In this document: positions 1 to 8,097 of the stretch, one piece after another
How positions within the stretch are numbered: position 1 is the stretch's first letter
Layout: every line of letters begins with the position of its first letter
Source of the DNA: Paraburkholderia solisilvae
GTDB taxonomy: Bacteria > Pseudomonadota > Gammaproteobacteria > Burkholderiales > Burkholderiaceae
Length of the DNA stretch: 37,206 nt
Reading direction: 5' to 3'
Assembly: GCF_902859875.1 (NCBI RefSeq)
Contig: NZ_CADIKF010000066.1
Span: 1-37,206, forward strand
Notes under the pieces: model-generated
Seen by the model: only the letters and a program-made list of their open reading frames with translations
Told to the model about the DNA's origin: nothing
Database searches by the model: none
Translations under genes and position numbers: made by a program

Positions 1-870
1 ACGGGGAAGCGCGCGCAGTTCGAGGAAGAGCAGAAGCGCATCGACCGGCTTGCGTGGTGGGAGGAGGTGAGGGCGGCGTTGCCGGGGTTTCCGGGGGCGG
101 AGGTTTTTCATGTTCATCCGATCGGGTTGGTCGGCAATTTCCTCGGACGCGCGTTCCATTTTACCTTGCCAATGATGAAACAACTTTTTCCAGGCGCTCG
201 ACCGGAGGATCTTCAAGGCGTGGCCGATGAACTTAACGCGCACATTGAATTTTACAAACTGGACTCTCCTCTCCGGAGAGCCCATTTCTTTGCTCAGGTC
301 ATGCAAGAGGTTGGTCCTTCATTCAGGTTGGAAGAGGGATTTGTATGGAAATCAAGTGCATTGATGATGTTCACTTATTTTAAGAAAAATCCCATGCAGG
401 CTATAGCTCACGGATATGAAAAAGTGATATCACTCAAAGCTGACGGTACTCGAATGGTGCAGGAAGATTTTGAGGCTATTGCTAATGGCGCTTACGGCGG
501 ACGATCTGATCTGGGTAACGGAGATTATAAAAGCGGCGACGGTTGGAGGTACCGTGGGAGAGGTATGAAACAATTGACTGGACGCACGAATTATCGAGAG
601 TTCACAAACTGGCACAAAAATCACCAAGGCGAATGGCCCGAAGATCGTGCAAATTTCGAAGAAGATCCTGATCTCGTGTCTCTACCGAAATATGCGGTTA
701 GATCGGCGGCTTATTTTTGGGTGGCACACGAACTTCCGGCGATAGCTGATAAAGGCGCAACTGCAGATCAGGTAAACGCGATCACCAGGGTTGTTAATTC
801 CAGGACTGATAGCTACGAGGCGCGGGTTGTCAATTTTCAAAAAATCAATATACGTGGAGATTTCAATTGA
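1..870 (+). CDS. T6SS-associated GH19 (chitinase/lysozyme-like) effector, 5' end outside window
   Basis: The reading frame is open from base 1, so the N-terminus lies to the left; the ATG/GTG-like codons near 67 are probably internal. After a short basic stretch comes the motif HPIGLVGNF (about 118-144), a linker I associate with Burkholderia T6SS effectors. A GH19-type domain follows: a helix ending in MQEVGPSF (the Glu is the likely acid catalyst), then YRGRGMKQLTGRTNY (about 550-594), the family's substrate-cleft signature. GH19 proteins of this kind cleave chitin or the related glycan strands of peptidoglycan. Beside T6SS genes and a candidate immunity gene, an antibacterial cell-wall hydrolase is the best reading. 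From about base 130 the gene is clearly more AT-rich and uses different codons from the T6SS core genes, which suggests recent transfer of the toxic domain. Family assignment is firm; role as effector is inferred from context. Confidence 0.8.
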   Translation, partial: TGKRAQFEEEQKRIDRLAWWEEVRAALPGFPGAEVFHVHPIGLVGNFLGRAFHFTLPMMKQLFPGARPEDLQGVADELNAHIEFYKLDSPLRRAHFFAQVMQEVGPSFRLEEGFVWKSSALMMFTYFKKNPMQAIAHGYEKVISLKADGTRMVQEDFEAIANGAYGGRSDLGNGDYKSGDGWRYRGRGMKQLTGRTNYREFTNWHKNHQGEWPEDRANFEEDPDLVSLPKYAVRSAAYFWVAHELPAIADKGATADQVNAITRVVNSRTDSYEARVVNFQKINIRGDFN

Positions 871-887
871 CATGCAACAGGGTGAAG

Positions 888-1364
888 ATGATGTCGCATT
901 GTGCTATTTTTGCGATTTTGATTGGTTTGGCTGCAGGGGTAAATGCGGAAGAGGCCACATTGTGTCAGTCTCACGAAGAGATTTATTTTAGTTGCGCATC
1001 AGAAAATAAAATAATATCGCTTTGTGCGTCTGGGAATGTGTCTCCAGAAAACGGATATGTTCAATATCGTTTTGGCACGCCGGATCGAATTGAGCTGCAA
1101 TTCCCGGATGCGCCTTATTCTCCAAGCAATCGCTTTTTAATTAGTGACATCGTTGGTGGGAATCTAAACTTTACGCACATAAAATTCAAAATTGACGGAT
1201 ACGATTATGTGATTTATCAAGGCTTTCCGAGTGGACTGTATGTAAAGAAAGGTGGCGGGTTTGTCAAGAATCTTGTTTGTGAACCGGGTGTTTATCAGCA
1301 ATTGAATCGGCGAGTATATCGAGGAATTAAAACTGTGCCGCCAGTTGATGATATCGACGACTGA
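888..1364 (+). CDS. Probable periplasmic immunity protein of the GH19 effector
   Basis: A 158-residue protein with a clear Sec signal peptide: a hydrophobic stretch after MMSHCAIF ending in AGVNA, with cleavage likely before EEATLC. The mature part has four cysteines (in LCQ, SCA, LCA and VCE), enough for two disulfides, which fits a periplasmic fold. The start at 888 is chosen because AGGG lies just upstream at good spacing; a TTG at 867 is in frame but would add residues before the signal peptide. The gene begins 17 bases after the effector stop and shares its AT-rich composition, so the two look like one transferred cassette. Effector-immunity pairs with a periplasmic inhibitor are the rule for peptidoglycan-targeting T6SS toxins. 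I do not recognise the family by name; the immunity role rests on position, export and size. Confidence 0.65.
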   Translation: MMSHCAIFAILIGLAAGVNAEEATLCQSHEEIYFSCASENKIISLCASGNVSPENGYVQYRFGTPDRIELQFPDAPYSPSNRFLISDIVGGNLNFTHIKFKIDGYDYVIYQGFPSGLYVKKGGGFVKNLVCEPGVYQQLNRRVYRGIKTVPPVDDIDD

Positions 1365-1520
1365 AACTAAAGCCCGCCGTCAATGTGATCAATCGAGGAC
1401 GCTTGCCTTGCAAGCCGATATTGCATCGGCATCGCATAGCTATCACGTGCGGACGAACGAACGCACGCGCTGCGATACCGTCCTCCATGAGTCGTCCCAA
1501 CGCTGCAACCTCACTAACCC

Positions 1521-2756
1521 ATGCCTGTCGATTTCAACCGTATTCCTCCACCAATAGAGGTGCCTCCGCCACCGCAACCCTCAGCGATCATCTGGATCGT
1601 ACTGTTGGCGCTCGTCCTCGGCGTCGGTGCGGGACTCACGATCATGGTTTGGCCGGCGGGCCGCCCCACGAACACGTTGTGGTTCTGGTTCTGCATCGCG
1701 GGTTATCCGTTTCTGGCGTGGGCGTTTTTACTGTGCGCCTGGCTTGGGTATGGCCACGCCCGTCGCAGTGAGGCGATCGCCGCCAACCGTGTCAGCGCCG
1801 AAGCGGAACAGGCGTGTCACGCGCTCGCGAGCAAGTCGTTGGCCATTCTCGGCCATGCATGGTGTTTTTCGGCAGACCACGCCGAAAACACGCTCGAAGA
1901 AATTCAGAAAGCAGTCGGACAACAAAAGCTTCGAGCGAGCGGCTCGGGCGCAAACTCGGATGTCGCGGCCCGCTGGCTCGAAATACCAGGCGCGCGCTTC
2001 GAACCCGGTAACGAACTGAACGAATCCGCACGTCACGCAGCCCTATGCGGTTGGCTTCTCGAGCATTTGACACATCGTTTGACGCCGCAACTCAACGCCT
2101 TGCCGCGCCATACCAAGCTCCAGATTGAGTTTCACGTGCAGTCGCGCATGAAGACCGCCGTCGTTGAAGCGCAACTGCGAGATTTCATCGCCGGGAAGGC
2201 GTGGGCAGGCAAGGTGAACGGCGAACCCTCCGTCGGACAAGGGCTTCCACTCTTCCGGACCGATGCCTGGCTCGACGCTCAGGACCCGAACGTCACCTAT
2301 CTATTGATCGCAATCGAACTTCACGATGCGATCAGTACCGTCCTGCCTGACGGTGTCGCCGAGGCAGGCGTAGCGCTGCTTCTCGGGCATCCGCGCCTGA
2401 ACTTATCGCCAACCTCATCCGCTTTGTGCTTGCACCGGCCGGCCAGAGATGTGCCAGGCAGCGCCGCCAACGCGATTGAACTTGCGGCACGTTGGGCGAT
2501 GTCGTCCATAGAGCGCGTTCGTACCGTATGGACGCACGGACTGAAGGGTGAGCGGATGAGCACGGTTCGCCGAGCCACAAAGGCGGGAGACGACACCGCC
2601 TGGATGGCGCTCGAGACATCCATCGGCGATTGCTCGAAAGCTGGCCCGTGGCTAGCCCTCGCGCTCGCTGCTGAAAATGCCTGCATCACCGCCGATCCGC
2701 AACTTGTGCTGTGCGAGGAAGACGGCAACCTCGTCGCCGTCGTATGCAGGAAATAG
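1521..2756 (+). CDS. Unrecognised two-helix inner-membrane protein in the T6SS operon
   Basis: This is a 411-residue protein of unknown function. It starts with a Pro-rich tail (residues 9-20), then two hydrophobic helices (about 22-44 and 53-77), followed by a large soluble domain of about 330 residues. The domain contains alternating hydrophobic strands such as VTYLLIAIELHD and a compact C-terminal segment ending LVAVVCRK. It ends three bases before tssM starts, so the two are almost certainly co-transcribed and probably translationally linked. Composition matches the T6SS core, not the AT-rich effector cassette before it. The topology is compatible with a partner of the TssM/TssL membrane complex, but that is inference from context only. 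No catalytic motif was seen. The ATG at 1521 has no strong ribosome binding site. Confidence 0.7.
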   Translation: MPVDFNRIPPPIEVPPPPQPSAIIWIVLLALVLGVGAGLTIMVWPAGRPTNTLWFWFCIAGYPFLAWAFLLCAWLGYGHARRSEAIAANRVSAEAEQACHALASKSLAILGHAWCFSADHAENTLEEIQKAVGQQKLRASGSGANSDVAARWLEIPGARFEPGNELNESARHAALCGWLLEHLTHRLTPQLNALPRHTKLQIEFHVQSRMKTAVVEAQLRDFIAGKAWAGKVNGEPSVGQGLPLFRTDAWLDAQDPNVTYLLIAIELHDAISTVLPDGVAEAGVALLLGHPRLNLSPTSSALCLHRPARDVPGSAANAIELAARWAMSSIERVRTVWTHGLKGERMSTVRRATKAGDDTAWMALETSIGDCSKAGPWLALALAAENACITADPQLVLCEEDGNLVAVVCRK

Positions 2757-2759
2757 CCA

Positions 2760-5700
2760 ATGAGCAAGAACAACACTCAATCCGCCAGTCTCTATATCGG
2801 GATGGCGGCCTCACTTGTCTTCCTCTGCCTCGGCATTGCCGTATGGACGGAGGGCGCACGCTATGGATGGTCGCGCGATACGAAGATCATCATCGAGCTT
2901 TGCCTTTTGTCCATGCTGCTCCTGGCGATGCTGTTCGCCCAATATTTCGAGGCCGCTCTGCTGTTGATTGCCTCATTGAGAGCCGTTCGCTGGTTCACCC
3001 GCTACGATTCCGGCAAGCGTTCGGCGGCCATTGCCAACGGCCAGCAACTTGACGAGGACGCACAACGCGATCGTGCTATCGGTTTGCGCGACACCCTTCG
3101 CGACCGTCACGGCTGGCGCTGGCGCTATCGTGACCGCTGGGTGCTTATAGCCGGCGATGAACCCCTCGTCAGACGGCTCGCGCCGGACATCGCCGGCACG
3201 GGCTATGCAATCAGCGGCGACGCCGTCCTGCTGTACGCCAAACAAATCGGCGCCACGCTCGACACCCATTGGCTCGATCAGATCCGTCGCATGCGCCGCC
3301 GTCGCCCGGTTGACGCAATCGTGGTGGTGACGCGCACGCTCGGTTCCGCGAACGCTCCCGCTGAGGCCGACGATCTCGCCCATCGGCTCGCACGTTACGC
3401 ACGCGCGCTGCGCTGGGCCGCACCCGCCTATATGTTGTATGCAACGGACGACGGCGGCGAAACAACGGGCCCGGATGAAGTCATCGGACTGACCTGGTCG
3501 AATGCGCGCGTGGACGCCGACCAGATCGGTCGTTCTCTGCAAGACCTCGTGAACAATCTCGCGGATAAGGGCGTCGTGCGTGTCTCCAACGATCATGTGG
3601 ATCGCTATGCGGCCACGCTGTCGAAACATCTGTCAAAGCTGAATGCCTCGTTGCCGGCGGCGATCCTGAAGGTCGCCCGTTCCCGCTTCCACCGGCACGC
3701 CGTGCATGGACTGCTATTCGCACCGCTCTTCAAGGAGCGCGAGGCAGCCGCTCCGCCGGCCAACGAAGAAGCCGCCAAGCCAGCCGCCAAGGCAGCCGCG
3801 CCGGCCGCCACCCGGACAACTCACAGCGCCGAACCACGTCCTCCACGCGGCATCTGGCAAACCGTCGCCGAACATAGCGAGCAGGTCCGCGGGCGCCGCG
3901 TCGGCATTTCCGTAACGACCGCATCCGCATGGCTGACAACAGCCGTGTTCGGCTTATGGATCATGGGCATGGTCGTGTCCGGCGTTACCCAGCGCGCGAC
4001 GCTGCGGACGTCCGAAGAGACGCTGGCCGAGCTTGAAGGCACGCAGGACCGCACACGGGCCGCGCTTGCCTTGAACACCCTCGACCAGCGGATCGACACG
4101 CTGGAAGCGCGCCAGCGCGAAGGCGCTCCATGGACCACGCGCTTCGCGCTCAATCGCGACGCTGCGTTGCTCGCCGCTCTGCGTCCCGCCTATGAAACCG
4201 CGGCACGACGGATCGTCGCCGACCCGCTGCGCAAAAAACTCGAAGAGCGGTTGCGCCAGCTCGCGTTGTTATCCGACGCGGAAATCGCGAGCGGCGGCGA
4301 TGCGCAGGTCCAGGCGGCATACGACACGTTGAAAACCTATCTGATGCTGACGAAGCCTGAACTGGCCAATGCCGCATTCCTGACACCTCAACTGATCGCG
4401 ACAGATGTCCCGGCGTACCCGCAAAACTCGACGCTTGCAGCGGGGGCGTGGGACGATCTCCGTCGCCATCTGCTCGCGTTCTACGCAACCCATCTGAGCT
4501 ACGGCTCGCGAGGCACGGCGACGTCAACATCGACATCGACATCGCCGATCGCCGCGGACCCCACGCTTGTCGCGTCGACGCGCCAGACGATCATCGGCGT
4601 ACGCGGCATCCGCAACTCGACCGACGCGATCTACCAGCAGATTCTCGACGACGCGAGGCCGAAGTACCCACCCGTGTCGCTAGCCGGCCTGCTCGGTGAC
4701 GCCGCGCAGCAGGCTTCCTCAGGAACCTTAACAAGCCGCGGCCTCTTCAGCACGACAGTGACGATTCCCGGCATCTTCACGCGCGCCGCGTGGGACGAAC
4801 GCATCTCGCAGGCGATCGACGGCGCCAGCGAGCAATATGACGTCAAGGCAGACTGGGTACTGTCGGACACGAAAGCGACTCCATCTGCGCCGTCGACGCT
4901 GAACGCCGAACTGCGCCAGCGCTATTTCGACGACTACGCGCGCGCCTGGGGGACGTTCCTGAACAGCGTGCGCTGGCAGCCCGCGTCCACGCTGTCGGGC
5001 ACGGTCGATCAGCTGACGCTGCTGGGCGACGCGCAGCGTTCACCGCTCGTCGCGCTGATGAACGTGATCGTCTATCAGGCAGGCGCGGGCACGACGACAC
5101 CCTCGCTGTCCGACACGCTGATCAGCAAGGCGCAGCATCTGGTCGGCGCCGGCGAAGCCAGCAACGGCACGTCTGTTGCCGCGCGCAACCGGATAAAACT
5201 ACCTCGCGAGCCACACGCATCGTTGGCCGCCGTATTCGATCCGATCCTGCGCCTGACCGGCAGCGGCCCGCTTTCCGCGCCGCCGGCGGATAGCAACGGC
5301 GCCGCTCGGCTCAGCGCGACCGGCGATCTGAGCCTTGCGCGTTATCTCGAACGCGTGACCGCGATGCGCCTGAAGGTCCAGCAAATGGTCGCAAGCGCCG
5401 ACCCGGACGCGATGTCGCGCATTGCCGCGCAAGCGGTGCTGCAAGGCAGGACGTCGGACATCGCGGACAGTCGCGACTACGCAAGCCGTCTCGCCGCCAG
5501 CCTCGGCGAACCATGGGCGGGCTTCGGCAATCTCTTTGAAGCGCCAATGGATCAAACCTGGCAAGTCGTGGTCCAGCCGGCCGCATCGAGCTTGAACGAA
5601 ATCTGGCGCAGCGCGATCGTCACGGACTGGAATCGCACCTTCGCCGGCCGCTACCCGTTCGCCGATTCCGACAACGACGCGTCGTTGCCTGACATGGCGC

Positions 5701-6482
5701 GCTTCATGCGCGTCGACAATGGCGTGATCGCCCAGTTCGTCAGCACGCAGCTGGCGGGCGTCGTCGAACGCCAGGGCGACCGCTGGGTCGCGACGCAGGG
5801 GGCAAATCAAGGTGCAAATCAGGCGGCACACCGCGGCGCAAACCATGCTGCGCTGACGCTCGACCCGGACTTCCTCACGTCGCTGAACAAGCTCACGCGC
5901 GTATCGACCGTCCTGTTCCCGTCCGGCGATGCACATGTGCGCTACGAATTGCGCGCCGTCCCGACACCTGGAATCACCGACACGACATTCGTGCTATCCG
6001 GCCGCGAGCTGCACTATTTCAATCAGAAGGAAGAATGGGTGCCGTTCGAATGGCCCGGTCAATCGCTCGAAAACCGGTCGCATATCGAATGGCAAACCGA
6101 GCAGGGCGGTTTGCGCTCGGCGCTCGACACGCAAGGCCGCTTCGGCTTGATCCGTCTGCTCGAGCGTGCAACCGTGTCGCAACAGGACAACGCGCGCTAC
6201 CTGCTGTCGTGGACACCGGACTCGAGCCTCGGTATCACGCTGCGCGTGCAGTTGCGCAGCGAAGCAGGCGCGGGCCCGCTCGATGCGCTCGCGCTGCGTC
6301 ACTTCACGTTGCCGTCACGCATCTTCGTGACGAACACGGCGAAGACCGCCGCGAATACCGCCACAGCGAGGCCGGCGAAACTTGCCGCTATCAGCCCGCC
6401 GCCTTTGCCGCCCGAGGCGCTCACGGCGGCGAGGCATGGCACGACGCCATTGCCCGGCAGCCTTGTACCGGAGGCCCGATAA
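2760..6482 (+). CDS. tssM: T6SS inner-membrane complex protein TssM (IcmF family)
   Basis: TssM spans the inner membrane and, with TssL and TssJ, forms the envelope channel that anchors the T6SS baseplate. The 1240 residues match the family's usual 1100-1300. Visible layout: two N-terminal membrane helices (about 11-30 and 43-62), a cytoplasmic domain, an Ala/Pro-rich linker (about 325-360), a third membrane helix (about 385-407), then a long periplasmic region. The cytoplasmic domain carries no Walker A motif: where GxxGxGKT would be expected it reads VLIAGDEPLVRRLAP, followed by DAVLLYA. TssM proteins without a nucleotide-binding motif are known. The periplasmic part has two low-complexity spots, a Thr-Ser run coded by a hexanucleotide repeat (4527-4544) and a QGAN-type repeat (about 5797-5860). 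The stop codon overlaps the tssA start. Confidence 0.93.
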   Translation: MSKNNTQSASLYIGMAASLVFLCLGIAVWTEGARYGWSRDTKIIIELCLLSMLLLAMLFAQYFEAALLLIASLRAVRWFTRYDSGKRSAAIANGQQLDEDAQRDRAIGLRDTLRDRHGWRWRYRDRWVLIAGDEPLVRRLAPDIAGTGYAISGDAVLLYAKQIGATLDTHWLDQIRRMRRRRPVDAIVVVTRTLGSANAPAEADDLAHRLARYARALRWAAPAYMLYATDDGGETTGPDEVIGLTWSNARVDADQIGRSLQDLVNNLADKGVVRVSNDHVDRYAATLSKHLSKLNASLPAAILKVARSRFHRHAVHGLLFAPLFKEREAAAPPANEEAAKPAAKAAAPAATRTTHSAEPRPPRGIWQTVAEHSEQVRGRRVGISVTTASAWLTTAVFGLWIMGMVVSGVTQRATLRTSEETLAELEGTQDRTRAALALNTLDQRIDTLEARQREGAPWTTRFALNRDAALLAALRPAYETAARRIVADPLRKKLEERLRQLALLSDAEIASGGDAQVQAAYDTLKTYLMLTKPELANAAFLTPQLIATDVPAYPQNSTLAAGAWDDLRRHLLAFYATHLSYGSRGTATSTSTSTSPIAADPTLVASTRQTIIGVRGIRNSTDAIYQQILDDARPKYPPVSLAGLLGDAAQQASSGTLTSRGLFSTTVTIPGIFTRAAWDERISQAIDGASEQYDVKADWVLSDTKATPSAPSTLNAELRQRYFDDYARAWGTFLNSVRWQPASTLSGTVDQLTLLGDAQRSPLVALMNVIVYQAGAGTTTPSLSDTLISKAQHLVGAGEASNGTSVAARNRIKLPREPHASLAAVFDPILRLTGSGPLSAPPADSNGAARLSATGDLSLARYLERVTAMRLKVQQMVASADPDAMSRIAAQAVLQGRTSDIADSRDYASRLAASLGEPWAGFGNLFEAPMDQTWQVVVQPAASSLNEIWRSAIVTDWNRTFAGRYPFADSDNDASLPDMARFMRVDNGVIAQFVSTQLAGVVERQGDRWVATQGANQGANQAAHRGANHAALTLDPDFLTSLNKLTRVSTVLFPSGDAHVRYELRAVPTPGITDTTFVLSGRELHYFNQKEEWVPFEWPGQSLENRSHIEWQTEQGGLRSALDTQGRFGLIRLLERATVSQQDNARYLLSWTPDSSLGITLRVQLRSEAGAGPLDALALRHFTLPSRIFVTNTAKTAANTATARPAKLAAISPPPLPPEALTAARHGTTPLPGSLVPEAR

Positions 6483-8086
6483 TGCTCTCCGGCCTGCTCA
6501 AGCATCTCTTTCCCGCACGCGACGCCGAACAGTTGTCACGCGCCCGCCTCAGCGCATGGGACGCATGGCTGCAACCGTTCGCAAGCAACAGCGAAAGCAG
6601 CGACGGTGGCGCCGCTGCCGGTCGCGACCCCGGCTACGAAGACGCCTTCTTCGAACTGAAGGACGAAGCCGGCAAACTTTCCGGTATCGACGACGCGTCG
6701 ATCATCCGCTTGTGCGAGCAGTTGACGAAGGAGACCGGCAAGGACCTGCGCGTCGCCGGCTACTACACGTTGGCCAGGTTGCGTCGCGATGGCCCCGCCG
6801 GATTCGCGGACGGTCTCGAACTGACGGCGGCGCTGGTCGACCGCTTCGACGAAGCGATCCTGCCCGCGCGTGCCGAGGCAAAGAAGGGCGCACTCGACAT
6901 GCTGGCCACAACCCGCATGCTCGATCTGCTGGAAAGCCGCGGCGAGTTTGCCCCGGCCGATCTCGAACGCGCGATCGCGGCGCTCGATGGGCTCGTCGCC
7001 CGCACCGGCGCATGGTCCGATGCTGCCCGCCCGAACCTGCAACCGCTTGTCGCGCGCTTCGATCGCAACGAAGAACCGGTGCGCAGTGCCGACACGGAAC
7101 CCGTGTCGTCGCAGCTTCACACGCAAGCGGCACAACCGGGCGCGTGCGCGATCACGTCGACGCGCGATCTGTTGGAACAGGCCCGAATCATGACCGCGTG
7201 GCTGCGCAACGAGGAAAACGGATATCTGCCGTCCGTGCGCATTGCGCGCAGCGTTCGCTGGGACACCGTGCACGACATCCCGCCCGCCGATGCGAGCGCC
7301 CGCACGCGGCTTGTTGCGCCGCGCGGCGAGCAGCGCCAGCAGCTCAAACGCCTCGTGCTGCAAAAGCAGTGGCACACGCTGCTCGAACGCGTGGAAGGCG
7401 CTTTCATGGAAGGCGCCAATCATCTCTGGCTCGATCTTCAGTATTTCCAGCACGTCGCACTCGACCATATCGGCGCGCCGTACGCCATGTGGCGCGAACT
7501 GCTACGCGCCGACTTCGCGCTGTTCCTTGAACGGCTGTCAGGCATCGAACGCCTCGCCTTTACCGACGGCACGCCGTTCGCGGACGACACCACGCTCGAA
7601 TGGATCGCACATCACGCGGTCGTGCGCGATCTCGAAGCCGGCGAGAGCGTCGCGCCGTGGCCGGTCGCGGCGAATCGCGATGACGGTGCGGCCGGCGACT
7701 GGCTGGAGATCGAGGCGCAGGCGCGCGACCTGGCCGGCCGCGAAGATGTCGAGACGGCGTTCGGCTGGCTCGAATCGCTGCCCGGACTGAAGAACGACCG
7801 TCATCGGTATCTGCAACGGCTGGTGATGGCACGCGTTGCCGACCATGCGGGCCGCGCCGAAATGGCGCTCGCACTGCTTGCCGAACTCGATGGCTTATCC
7901 GCAACGCTGCCGCTTGCGCGCTGGGAGCCCGCGCTGGTATTCGACGTGAAGCAGCAACGTCTGCGGGCCCTGCAGGCGATGAACCGCCGCAAGGACGCCG
8001 ACAAGCCGGCGCTGGCCCGCCGCATCAGCGAGTTGCAAGCCGAGCTGACCGTGCTCGATCCCGCTCGCGCGCTCACCCTGTCATAG
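6482..8086 (+). CDS. tssA: T6SS protein TssA (ImpA N-terminal type)
   Basis: TssA caps or primes assembly of the contractile tail at the membrane complex and baseplate. The 534-residue product has the ImpA_N region around residues 95-150 (pattern FADGLELTAALVDRFDEAI) and a helical C-terminal half with ALRAMQA-like repeats, as in long TssA proteins with a VasJ-type C-terminus. The start at 6482 forms a TAATG overlap with the tssM stop, a strong sign of translational coupling. The frame stays open upstream inside tssM, but that extension is out of frame with the real tssM protein and has no T6SS similarity. The family is clear. Which TssA subclass it belongs to cannot be settled by eye. Confidence 0.88.
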   Translation: MLSGLLKHLFPARDAEQLSRARLSAWDAWLQPFASNSESSDGGAAAGRDPGYEDAFFELKDEAGKLSGIDDASIIRLCEQLTKETGKDLRVAGYYTLARLRRDGPAGFADGLELTAALVDRFDEAILPARAEAKKGALDMLATTRMLDLLESRGEFAPADLERAIAALDGLVARTGAWSDAARPNLQPLVARFDRNEEPVRSADTEPVSSQLHTQAAQPGACAITSTRDLLEQARIMTAWLRNEENGYLPSVRIARSVRWDTVHDIPPADASARTRLVAPRGEQRQQLKRLVLQKQWHTLLERVEGAFMEGANHLWLDLQYFQHVALDHIGAPYAMWRELLRADFALFLERLSGIERLAFTDGTPFADDTTLEWIAHHAVVRDLEAGESVAPWPVAANRDDGAAGDWLEIEAQARDLAGREDVETAFGWLESLPGLKNDRHRYLQRLVMARVADHAGRAEMALALLAELDGLSATLPLARWEPALVFDVKQQRLRALQAMNRRKDADKPALARRISELQAELTVLDPARALTLS

Positions 8087-8097
8087 CGGAACTTACG

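Noticed and set aside
6035..6481. Open frame extending tssA upstream by 149 codons
   Set aside because: It lies entirely inside tssM in another frame, is Arg/Ala-rich and lacks family similarity; the TAATG overlap at 6482 marks the true start.
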